From a bacterium (GTDB lineage Bacteria > Desulfobacterota > Binatia > DP-6), in the NCBI GenBank assembly GCA_026129405.1, contig JAHCID010000006.1, positions 186,001 through 250,000 on the forward strand: a stretch of 64,000 nucleotides of DNA, in the 5' to 3' direction. The notes below the pieces were generated by a model. That model made no database searches and was not told where the DNA came from. It saw only the letters and a list, made by a program, of their open reading frames with translations. How positions within the stretch are numbered: position 1 is the stretch's first letter; every line of letters starts with the position of its first letter. Both the position numbers and the translations under genes were made by a program. Positions 8,374 to 17,200 of the stretch are shown here, piece after piece.

Positions 8374-8402
8374 AGCTAACACGGCCGCTGTTCCGGCGTC
8401 AA
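8374..8402 (-). promoter_or_regulatory. Sigma70-like promoter of the cysK-encapsulin operon
   Basis: The -35 element TTGACG (8402-8397) and -10 element TTAGCT (8379-8374) are separated by 17 bases in a locally AT-richer patch. The -35 overlaps the stop codon of the upstream FAD/NAD(P) gene. The predicted start falls on the first base of the Cys leader ORF or one base before it. Confidence 0.6.
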
Positions 8403-9892
8403 CCGAAGGTTCGTCGCACGCCGGCGCGCGCACGCTCGAACGGCATCGCGGACCGCATGCCGGCCGCCTGATCCCGCGGCGCCGGCTTCATCCGGCCGTT
8501 GCCGGCCGGCGGTGCCGTCGTCGCGAGCCGCATGGCGAGACGCTCGGCGAGCGCCGCCGCCTCGACGCGCAGCTCGGGCACCGCCGTGTTCTCCCAGAGG
8601 CGCCCCTTGCGCAGCGGCCCGACGAGGAACAGCCGATCGCTCGCGCGACCGGCGGCGTCGAGCAGCGCGCCATCGCCGTCGGTATCGAGGCCGAGGCCGA
8701 AGGCGTCGGGCCGCAGCATGCCCACCTCGCGCAGGGCGACGATGAGGGGCTCCCGCACGCGGGACAGATCCGTGTCCGGCCCCGTGCAGTTGATCACGCG
8801 CCCCACGCGCAGCCGCTCGACGTCGGCGCCGCCGCGGCCGCGCAGCGCGACCTCCATCGCCCCGTCGACCGGCCGCATGCCGAGAAGCCGCGCCGCCCGC
8901 ACGTCGAGCTGGCCGGTGTCGATCGTCGCCTGCACGCCGGCCCAGGGCGCGGGTGCGGCGCGGTGGCGATGGGTCTCCCAGTACGGCCGCAGGTGGCGCA
9001 GCAGACGGGCGCGGGCGCGCTCGTCCAGCGACGCCCACATCGCCGGCGTATCGGCGCGGATCGACGCCAGCACCTCGCGCCAGTCGTGCCCTTCGCACGT
9101 CGCCTCGAGCACTTCACGCCGCAGCGCGCGCACGAGACCCGACGCCGTGCGCGGCCACTCGTCGAGATCGCGGGGCCGCGGGTAGTGCGGCGGCGGCACC
9201 GCCGACTGGCGGTGCGGCTGCGGCAGCAGGCCGCGTCGCGAGACGGCGTAGATCGGCCCGCGGTGCTGCTGCTCCACCAGCCCGAGCACGACGTCGATCA
9301 TGGTGAGGCCGGTGCCGACGAGCAGCACCGGATCGTCGGCATCGACGTCGAGCGCGTCGTGCGCCCACGGGTCGGGGGCGTATCGCGGCGAGGCCAGGCC
9401 CGACGGATCGGCGAGCGCCGGCGTCGCGGGCGGAAAGTTGCCGACGGCGAGGATGGTGACGTCGCTCGCGAGACGGCGCCCGTCCGCGAGCCGCACCTGG
9501 ATGCCGCCGGCGGCGAGCGGCTCGAGCCCGACGGCCTCGCCCGGGATGCGCTCGAGCTCGGTCCACGAGGGCGCGTCGGCCTCGGCCTCCGCGAGGACCT
9601 GGCGGAGGTAGTGGCCGAAGGCGAGTCGGGGCACGAAGCTCGCGCCGGTGGTACCCGGCTCTCGGCGCCGCATCCAGGCGAGGAAGTGGTCCTCGTCGTC
9701 GGCGAAGGCGCTCATGCGCCCGGCGGGGACGTTGAGCGAGTGGGCGCGACAGCGGGTGCCGTAGGCGACGCCGCCCGAGAACGGCCCGTGCCGCTCGACC
9801 AGGAGCACCCGCCCGCGCAGGCCCCGGCGCAGGAGATGCGCGGCGACCATGGTCCCGCTGAACCCTCCGCCCACGATCGCCACCGTGCTCAT
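8399..9892 (-). CDS. FAD/NAD(P)-binding protein (NAD_binding_9 type)
   Basis: This 497-residue protein starts with a Rossmann dinucleotide motif (VAIVGGGFSGTM), followed by HSLNVPAGRMSAF, VTILAVGNFPPATPA and a second dinucleotide site (LVGTGLTMIDVV). Late motifs are INCTGPDTD and LFLVGPLRKGRLWE. It resembles flavin-dependent proteins annotated as FAD/NAD(P)-binding or YdhS-like, with unknown substrate. The ATG at 9892 has GGAGG five bases upstream; a GTG two codons earlier is less likely. A TATTCT -10-like hexamer lies at 9928-9923. It precedes the cysteine/encapsulin operon on the same strand, so read-through is possible. Confidence 0.85.
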   Translation of the reverse strand: MSTVAIVGGGFSGTMVAAHLLRRGLRGRVLLVERHGPFSGGVAYGTRCRAHSLNVPAGRMSAFADDEDHFLAWMRRREPGTTGASFVPRLAFGHYLRQVLAEAEADAPSWTELERIPGEAVGLEPLAAGGIQVRLADGRRLASDVTILAVGNFPPATPALADPSGLASPRYAPDPWAHDALDVDADDPVLLVGTGLTMIDVVLGLVEQQHRGPIYAVSRRGLLPQPHRQSAVPPPHYPRPRDLDEWPRTASGLVRALRREVLEATCEGHDWREVLASIRADTPAMWASLDERARARLLRHLRPYWETHRHRAAPAPWAGVQATIDTGQLDVRAARLLGMRPVDGAMEVALRGRGGADVERLRVGRVINCTGPDTDLSRVREPLIVALREVGMLRPDAFGLGLDTDGDGALLDAAGRASDRLFLVGPLRKGRLWENTAVPELRVEAAALAERLAMRLATTAPPAGNGRMKPAPRDQAAGMRSAMPFERARAGVRRTFG

Positions 9893-9996
9893 CGGCACCT
9901 CCTCATGCGAGATGGTTCCCTAGAATAGCGCTTGACGGGGACGATCGCGAGTCGCGCGCGCGCCGTGTCCGCCGCTGCGGCAGGTGCGCGAGTCAA

Positions 9997-10857
9997 TCAG
10001 GGCCGCGTGAGGAGCGCGAGCACCTCGTCGCGGCGTCCCTGCAGCTTGTAGGCCGCCTGCCCCGCGTCCATGCCGCGCACGGCGGCGACCAGATCCGCGA
10101 GCACGCCGGCGGCTCGCGCCTCGGCGAGCTCCACGACGTAGGGACGGATAAGGAACAGCATCGCCTGCTCGTCGGGCAGCCCGACCGTCACCTGTCGCTC
10201 GACCCGCAGCCACAGCCCGCGCACGGCGTCGACCTGCGGGCGACGCGCGGGATGCTGATCGAGCCCCGCGTCGAGCTGGAGGCCCCAGGTGAAGCGGCGA
10301 TGCGGGCCGGCGTGCACGAGCGTCCGCAGCCACTCCTCGCCGCGCAGCCCGGTGACCGCGTCCGAGCCCATGTCGGCGGCGAGCGGTGCGTGGACGCGCC
10401 CGAACGTCGACACCCGCTCGGCGGCGACGGCGTCGGGGCTCCAGCCGCTCGGTAGGCTCACGTGGAGGTAGCAGAGCCGGCTGCGCGTACCGTCGAGCCG
10501 GACGACCGCGACGTCCTCCTGGAGGAGGCCGACGAGCGCGTCGAGCTCGCCCGCGTCCCCCTCGGCGAGGCCGTAGGCCGACGCCGCCTCGGCACGCAGA
10601 CGCGCCGTCACCGCGGCGCGCAGCGCGAGGTCACAGCGGTCGAGCTGCGGGCCGGGCCGCTTCTGCACCAGGTAGCGCGGACGCTCGCGATCCGCCTGGA
10701 GCAGCCGATCGTCGGCGCGGACGACGCCCGCATGGTCGACGAGCGGCGCCGTGAGCGGCGTCAGCCCGGGCACCACGACGTAGCGGCCCCGCCGATACCC
10801 CGCCGCGTCCCAGGCGAAGGGGTAGTAGCGCGCGGGCGGTGCGTCGAGCGCCGGCAT
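9997..10857 (-). CDS. DUF3445 protein, heme-dependent oxidative N-demethylase-like
   Basis: This 286-residue protein belongs to the DUF3445 family, whose characterised members are the heme subunit of oxidative N-demethylases. Recognisable blocks are YLVQKRPGPQLD, LCYLHVSLPSGWSP, FGRVHAPLA and LRVERQVTVGLPD followed by FLIRPYV. The ATG at 10857 is preceded by AAGGAGG with five-base spacing. It is divergent from the LigD-like polymerase gene across about 90 bases. The usual partner subunits are not beside it, so the reaction cannot be assigned. Confidence 0.8.
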   Translation of the reverse strand: MPALDAPPARYYPFAWDAAGYRRGRYVVVPGLTPLTAPLVDHAGVVRADDRLLQADRERPRYLVQKRPGPQLDRCDLALRAAVTARLRAEAASAYGLAEGDAGELDALVGLLQEDVAVVRLDGTRSRLCYLHVSLPSGWSPDAVAAERVSTFGRVHAPLAADMGSDAVTGLRGEEWLRTLVHAGPHRRFTWGLQLDAGLDQHPARRPQVDAVRGLWLRVERQVTVGLPDEQAMLFLIRPYVVELAEARAAGVLADLVAAVRGMDAGQAAYKLQGRRDEVLALLTRP

Positions 10858-10946
10858 CGCGACCTCCTTGACCGACTCCGGCGCCGGAGGCCAGCCGCCC
10901 GAGACGGGGATGACCGTCACGGCGCCACGACGTATCCTCGACGCCG

Positions 10947-12266
10947 GTGCCGAGCCCGGACGAACGCGTCGTGCTCGAGGTCGCCGGCCGCGAGGTCGCC
11001 GTCTCGAACCCGTCGAAGGTCTACTTCCCCGAGGCCGGGATCACGAAGCTCGACGTCGTGCGCTACTGGCTCGCGGTCGCCGACGGCGCCCTGCGCGGCG
11101 CCGGCGGACGGCCGAACGTCCTCGTCCGCTACGCGGACGGCATCCACGGCGCGCACTTCTACCAGAAGCGGGCACCAGCCTCGCGGCCGCCGTGGCTCGA
11201 GGTCGTGGCGCTGCGCTTCCCGTCCGGGCGCAGCGCCGAGGAGGTCGTGCCGCGCGACGCGGCGGCGCTCGCCTGGATGGCGAACCTCGGCTGCCTCGAG
11301 CTGCATCCCCATCCCGTGCGCGCCGAGGATCTCGACCACCCCGACGAGCTGCGCATCGATCTCGACCCGATGCCCGGCGTGCCCTGGCGCCAGCTGCAGG
11401 AGGTCGCCCGCGTCGTGCGCGAGGTGCTCGCCGCGCATGCCCTCGCCGGCTGGCCGAAGACGTCGGGCTCGCGCGGCATCCACGTGAACGTCCGCCTGCT
11501 GCGGCGCTGGACGTTCACCGCCGTGCGACGGGCGGCGCTCGCGGTCGCCCGCGAGGTCGAGCGACGCGCGCCGGCGCTCGCCACCAGCAAGTGGTGGAAG
11601 GAGGAACGGCATGGGGTCTTCCTCGACTACAACCAGAACGCGAAGGACCGCACCGTCGCCGCGGCCTACTCCGTGCGCCCGACGGTCGACGCCCGCGTCT
11701 CCGCACCCGTCACCTGGGACGAGCTCGACGCCTGCGTGCCCGAGGACTTCACGCTGCGCACGATGCCGGCTCGGTTCGCCGCCGTCGGCGACCGGCACGC
11801 GGGCATCGACGTCGAGCCCGCGTCGCTGGACGCCCTCCTCGCCCTGTCCGCGCGCCACGAAGCCGAAGGCCTCGGCGACGCCCCCTGGCCGCCGCACTAC
11901 GCGAAGCAGGCCGACGAGCCGCCGCGCGTCGCCCCCTCGCGACGCCGAGCCGCCGGCACCGGGCGCCGGGTGCCGACGAAGCCGCTCGTCGAGATCGCGC
12001 GTGCGGCCCGCAGGGACGACGCCCTCGCCGGCCTCGCGCGCTGGAAGGTGCGCCACGCCGACGCCGCCGCGCATCTCGCCCCGGCCGACGTTCTGGTGGA
12101 TGCCATGCGCGGCCGCTCGTCGACCTGGACCCGCGTCCGCGTGAACCTCGAGCACGTGCCGCCGGCGCTCCGGCCCGCGCCCGAGCCGCCCGATCCCGAC
12201 GAGATCCCGGCGCGCCCTACCGCCGGTCCGCGCCGAAGAGCCCGGCCAGCTCCGCCGGCGCAATGA
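10947..12266 (+). CDS. LigD-type DNA polymerase/primase domain protein (NHEJ)
   Basis: This 439-residue protein carries the archaeo-eukaryotic primase-type polymerase domain of LigD in about residues 1-290: SKVYFPEAGITKLDVVRYW, the metal-binding LRIDLDPMPG, WPKTSGSRGIHVNV and FLDYNQNAKDRTVAAAYSVRP. The C-terminal 140 residues are basic and low-complexity with no known nuclease or ligase domain. Such stand-alone enzymes fill ends in non-homologous end joining. It overlaps the convergent DNA ligase gene by 50 bases at their 3' ends. No Ku gene is visible here. Confidence 0.92.
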   Translation: MPSPDERVVLEVAGREVAVSNPSKVYFPEAGITKLDVVRYWLAVADGALRGAGGRPNVLVRYADGIHGAHFYQKRAPASRPPWLEVVALRFPSGRSAEEVVPRDAAALAWMANLGCLELHPHPVRAEDLDHPDELRIDLDPMPGVPWRQLQEVARVVREVLAAHALAGWPKTSGSRGIHVNVRLLRRWTFTAVRRAALAVAREVERRAPALATSKWWKEERHGVFLDYNQNAKDRTVAAAYSVRPTVDARVSAPVTWDELDACVPEDFTLRTMPARFAAVGDRHAGIDVEPASLDALLALSARHEAEGLGDAPWPPHYAKQADEPPRVAPSRRRAAGTGRRVPTKPLVEIARAARRDDALAGLARWKVRHADAAAHLAPADVLVDAMRGRSSTWTRVRVNLEHVPPALRPAPEPPDPDEIPARPTAGPRRRARPAPPAQ

Positions 12267-13296
12267 CCTCGAGCTGGTCGTAGCGGCAGTCGGCGGGCGG
12301 CTTGTCCGGCCGCCAGCGCTGGAACACCGCCGCGTGGCGGAAGCGGTCGCCCTGGAGGTGGTCGTAGTGCACCTCGCAGACGCGCTCGATGCGCAGCGGC
12401 TCCCACGCGAGATCCTTGCCCGTGCTCCAGCGGCTCTGCCCGCCCGGCATACGGCCCGATCCCGCCGACTGCTCCGCCCAGCCCGCCCACGGGTGGCCGG
12501 CGAGCGCGTTCGCCCGCAGCGGCGACAGCTCCGCGACGAGCTGCCGCCGCGCCGCCAGCGTGAACGACGAGGTCACGCCGACGTGCTGCAGCGCGCCGGC
12601 GTCGTCGTAGAGCCCGAGGAGCAGCGAGCCCACCAGGGTGCCGAGCCCGTTCTTGTGCCAGCGGAAGCCGGCGACGACGCAGTCGGCGGTGCGCAGGTGC
12701 TTCACCTTCACCATGACGCGCTTGCCGGGCTGATACGGCGCCCCTTCGTGCTTCGCGACCACGCCGTCGAGCCCGGCGCCCTCGAAGCGGTGGAACCACT
12801 CCTCGGCGACGGCACGCTCGCGCCGGCACGGGGTCAGGTGCACGCCCGCGCGAGCGCCGGCGAGCGCGCGCTCGAGCCGCCTGCGCCGCTCCTGCTGCGC
12901 GCGCGGGCGCAGGTCGTCGTCGCCCTCGGCGAGGAGGTCGAAGGCGACGAACCCCGCCGGGGTCGCCGCCGCCAGCTTCTGCACGCGCGACGCCGCGGGG
13001 TGGAGACGCATCTGGAGGGCGTCGAAGTCGAGCCCGCGCGGACCGGCGATGACGATCTCGCCGTCGACCACGCACCGCGCCGGCAGGCTCGCGCGCAGCA
13101 TCGGTGCGAGCTCGGGGAAATAGCGGTCCAGCGGCTTCGCGTCGCGGCTCTGGAGGTAGACCTGCTCGCGGTCGCGGAAGACGAGGGCGCGAAAGCCGTC
13201 CCACTTGGGCTCGAAGAGCCAGCCGTCGCCGGGCGGCAGCGCGCTCGCGAGCTTCGCCAGCATGGGCGCGATCGGCGGCGCGAGCGGGAACGCCAT
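12217..13296 (-). CDS. ATP-dependent DNA ligase (LigD-ligase/LigC type)
   Basis: This 359-residue protein contains the adenylation domain with the nucleotidyl-lysine motif EPKWDGFRAL near residue 35, CVVDGEIVI, DLLAEGDDDL, GVVAKHEGAPY (motif IV) and KVKH (motif V). The OB domain follows and ends in QLEVIAPAELAGLFG. The ATG at 13296 has GGAGG upstream and overlaps the stop of exonuclease III. It would seal ends produced by the convergent LigD-type polymerase, so the two halves of a typical LigD are separate genes here. Confidence 0.93.
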   Translation of the reverse strand: MAFPLAPPIAPMLAKLASALPPGDGWLFEPKWDGFRALVFRDREQVYLQSRDAKPLDRYFPELAPMLRASLPARCVVDGEIVIAGPRGLDFDALQMRLHPAASRVQKLAAATPAGFVAFDLLAEGDDDLRPRAQQERRRRLERALAGARAGVHLTPCRRERAVAEEWFHRFEGAGLDGVVAKHEGAPYQPGKRVMVKVKHLRTADCVVAGFRWHKNGLGTLVGSLLLGLYDDAGALQHVGVTSSFTLAARRQLVAELSPLRANALAGHPWAGWAEQSAGSGRMPGGQSRWSTGKDLAWEPLRIERVCEVHYDHLQGDRFRHAAVFQRWRPDKPPADCRYDQLEVIAPAELAGLFGADRR

Positions 13297-14177
13297 CAGC
13301 GACCTCCGCGACGGCGCGCGGCGATGCGGGCGTCGGCGGTCGTCCAGCCGGCATCGAGCGGATGGCCGGGTACGTCGAGGTCGACGACGAGCGGGGCGTG
13401 GTCGGACGGCATGGGCTTGCCCTTGCGCGCCTCGCGGTCGATCTCGGCCCACACCACGCGCGCCGCGAGCGGGGCGGTCGCCAGCAGGTGATCGATGCGC
13501 ATGCCGTGGTTCTTATGGAACGCGCCGGCGCGGTAGTCCCACCACGTGTAGCGCTCCGGCTCCGGACGACGCAGGCGGTACGCGTCGACGAGGCCCCAGG
13601 CGCACAGCGCCGCGAACGCCGCCCGCTCCGGCGGCGAGACGTGCGTGCCGCCGTGACACGCCTGCGGGTCCCACACGTCGGCATCGGCCGGCGCGACGTT
13701 GAGGTCGCCGCCGAGGACGAGCGGCGCGGCCGGATCGGCCGTCGCGGCGAGCCAGCGCGACAGGCGGGCGAACCACGCCAGCTTCGCGGTGTAGAACGGC
13801 GAGTCGACCCGGCGGCCGTTCGGCGCGTACACGCAGACGACGCGCACCCCGCCGCACGTCGCCGCGAGCATGCGGGCTTCGGCGAGCGGCTCGTCGTCGC
13901 CCGTGTCGGCCGTCCGGGCCGGCGCGAGCGGAGCGCCGAAGTTGGTGACGACGTCGGCGATACCGACCCGGCTCGCGACCGCCACGCCGTTCCAGCGCCC
14001 CTCGCCGTGATGGGCGAGGCTGTAGCCGGCGTCGGCGAACGCGTCCGCCGGTGCGTCGGCGTCGGCGAGCTTCGTCTCCTGCACCAGGAGGACGTCGGGC
14101 TTCGCGCGCTCGAGCCACCAGCGCACCTTGTCGAGGCGCGCGTGCAGCGAGTTGACGTTCCAGGTCGCGATCCGCAT
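13296..14177 (-). CDS. xth: Exodeoxyribonuclease III (AP endonuclease family)
   Basis: This 293-residue endonuclease/exonuclease/phosphatase-fold protein starts MRIATWNVNSLHARLDKV and has LLVQETKLAD (metal Glu), YAPNGRRVDS, LGGDLNVAPADAD and the C-terminal SDHAPLVVDL. It cleaves 5' of abasic sites and degrades 3' ends. Its stop overlaps the ATG of the ATP-dependent ligase (TGATG), giving a repair pair that may cooperate with the polymerase on the opposite strand. Confidence 0.93.
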   Translation of the reverse strand: MRIATWNVNSLHARLDKVRWWLERAKPDVLLVQETKLADADAPADAFADAGYSLAHHGEGRWNGVAVASRVGIADVVTNFGAPLAPARTADTGDDEPLAEARMLAATCGGVRVVCVYAPNGRRVDSPFYTAKLAWFARLSRWLAATADPAAPLVLGGDLNVAPADADVWDPQACHGGTHVSPPERAAFAALCAWGLVDAYRLRRPEPERYTWWDYRAGAFHKNHGMRIDHLLATAPLAARVVWAEIDREARKGKPMPSDHAPLVVDLDVPGHPLDAGWTTADARIAARRRGGR

Positions 14178-14253
14178 GGCGCGCCGCCCGCGGGCGACCC
14201 CGTTCCCCTACGCCGCGCCGCCCGGCGGCGCCAGATCGCGTGCCGGCGTCGCC

Positions 14254-17200
14254 TCAGCCGACGAGGGCGCGCGCGACGCGCTCGCCGATGGCCTCGGGCG
14301 AGAGCTTCTGCCGCACCGCTTCGCGGCCGCGCCAGCCCACCGCGCGCGCCCGCTCCGGCTCGCGCTGCACGAGGCCCATCAGCTCGGCGGCGTGCGCGAT
14401 GCTGGGCTCGGCCCAGACGCTGCCGCGCTGGAACGGGCCGTCGGCGACCGTCACCGGCGTCTCGCCGGCCATGACCAGGAAGGAGTCGTCGTCCGACATG
14501 AAGTCGAGGTTGCCCGAGTAGCCGGTGGCGATCACCGGGCGGCCGTACGCCATCGCCTCGGCGCAGGTGTAGCCGAAGCCCTCCGAGCGGTGCAGCGAGA
14601 CGTAGCAGTCCACGGCGGAGATGAGGCGCAGGATGTCGGGCGTCGGGAGGTGGCGGGTGAGGAAGCGGACGTTGCAGCCGAGCTGCTCGGCACGGCGCGC
14701 GAGCGCGCGCAGCCGGGTCCGGTGCGTCAGGCGGTGCGCGTTCGACGCCTTCACCAGGAGGAGAACGTCGCGCCGCCGGCCGAACGCCTGCGCGAAGGCT
14801 TCGAGCGCCGCCTCGGGGTTCTTGCGCTCGATCGAGCTGTTGGCGTCGAAGACGTAGAGGAACACGCAGGCGTCCTCGGGCAGGCCCCAGTCGGCCTTGG
14901 TCGCCGCGGGAGGGAACGCGGCCGTATCGAGGACGCACGGCACGTCGAGCACGGGGCGCTCGAGCACCCGCGTCAGGCTGGTCGCCGCGAACGCGGAGAG
15001 GGCCCAGACCTGGTCGAAGTCGCGATAGGCGTCGACCCACCAGTGGAGCGCGTCGCGCTGCTCCCACGCGAGGTAGGCGACGTTGCGCCGATCGCGCACC
15101 ATGTACTCCGGCAGCGCGTGCAGGAGGTGCTCGCGCAGGTGCGGGTAGCTGACGAACAGGTTCGTCTCGTAGCGCCAGTCCCAGCGGCGCAGGAAGTGCT
15201 CCGGCCGGACGTCCGCCTCCATCGCGACGTTGCCGACCACGTTCTCGGCCACCGCGATGCCCGCCGCGCGCAGCGCCTTCGCAAGGCCGCGGGTCATGCT
15301 GCCGAGGCCGATCGGGCTCAGAAAGTAGCCGAAGAGGTTGACGCCGGGCGCGGCGCGCGGACCCGGCGTCGTGGCGTCGTCGCCCGTCTGCTCCGGCAGC
15401 GCCAGCGGGTCGATGCGACGATCGGGCACGACGGCGCGCTCGCTGCGGCGGGCGGCGGCGCGCACGCGGGCGATCACGCGCCGGCCGTCCTCGTCCTCGT
15501 GCCAGCGCCGGCGGTACTCGACGAGCGCCTGGCGGAAGCGCTCGTCGCTCGCGAGCAGCGGGCCGAGCAGCGCGTCCTGTCCCTCCGGCAGCCGGCTCGA
15601 GCACGGCCGGCGGAGATTCACCGCCAGCTCCAGCGTGAGGTCGATGCCCATCCACGGGCGGGTGTCCATCAGCCAGAGGTAGGTGAGAACGTCGTCGCCG
15701 TCGTACTCGAGGCCGTGGCGCGTGGTGGCGAGGAGCGCCTGGGCCGCCTCGGCGCGCCCGACGCCGACGAGGCAGAGCGGGAAGCGCTCCATGAGGGCCC
15801 AGTCGCGATTGACGTACGAGAACACCCGCGCCAGCGCACGCCCGCCGGCGCGGCGGCGGAGCGTGTCGCCGAGGTTCGACGGCAGCCCGTGCAGGGTGAC
15901 ACCGAAGCTGTCGAGCCAGTGCGCGAACTGCTCCACCTGCGTGCAGAGCGGATCGGGATACGCCTCGCGCAGGTCGTCGTGCGCCTCCCAGACGTCGCGG
16001 ATCAGCTGCATCGGCGCGAGCAACGCGAACTCGCCGGCGAGCGAGTTCAGGTCGTCGGCCAGGTGGCGGTGCCCCGTCGTCGCCGCGCGCGCCGCGAGCG
16101 CCAGCACGTCGTCGCCGAGCGGCGCGGCCATGTCCGCGACGAGCGCGGGCGTCTCGTCGCGGGCGCGGGCGACCTGCTGGAGCAGCCGGCGCGTCGGCAG
16201 CGTCGGCCGATGGCGGCAGAAGAGCGCCTCGTAGTCGTACTCGACGAGGCCGTGCCGCACGATCCAGACGAGGAAGCCCTTCGGCGACAGCGGCGCGTCG
16301 GGATAGCCGACCTGGAGGTCGGCGCGCTCGCGATAGATCGCGTCGAACAGCACCGGCACGATGCTACCGAGGTACGGCACGGGCGAGAGCAGCGCGCGGC
16401 AGTACCAGCGCTCGCCCTCCGGCGTCCACGGATCGAGGTCGCGGTAGAGGAACTCCTCGTGCTCCTTGAAGATGTCCCGCATCCGCGTGTCGATGCGAAT
16501 GCCGGAGGGGAAGCGGTCGAAGCCGTAGCCGCGGGCGGTGTACGCCGCCGCGCCCGCGCCGAGGAGCTCGTCGGCGTAGGTCTCGTAGAGGCGTGCGAGC
16601 GACGGCAGGTGCAGGAGCGAGTAGCGGTTCTGGTGCCGCGACAGCGTCGTCGGGTCGAAGGGCGAGAAGCCGCTGAAGTGGAACGCGACCAGCGGCCTGC
16701 CGTCGACCAGCCAGCCCGCGCCGCCGTCGAGCCCGGCCCAGCGCACGGAGCGGTCGTGCAGGTTCCAGTACGCGACGTCGTAGGCCGGATCGCGCAACAC
16801 GTGGACGCGGTCGGCGAACGCGATCACCCAGTTGAACGCGTTCTGCTCCATCTGCCCGCCCTGCGACGGCAGGAACGCGCCCTCGCGCGTGACCAGCTGC
16901 TCCCACTGGGCGAGGAAGCGGGTGCTCGCCTCCCCCATCGTCATGGCGAAGAGGCCCGCGTTCAGCACGCCGGCGTACGCGAGGTCGCCCAGCGACGGCC
17001 GCTCCCAGAGCCGCTCGGGATTGGGCAGCGGCGCGAGCGTGTGCGGCACCGCCACGACGTCGGCGTGGTCGAGCGCCGCGAGGAGCGCGTCCATGCGCGC
17101 GTACAGGCGGATATCGGCGTCGAGGTACACGACGCGGTCGAATCCCAGCTCGCGGCCGGCGAACTGCACCGCCGCCGGCTTGAGGGCGCAGCAGAGATCG

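Noticed and set aside
8170-8400. T-box riboswitch controlling cysK
   Set aside because: The conserved T-box core GGGTGGNACCGCG is absent in the right orientation; the Cys-Cys leader ORF and mutually exclusive arms explain the region better.
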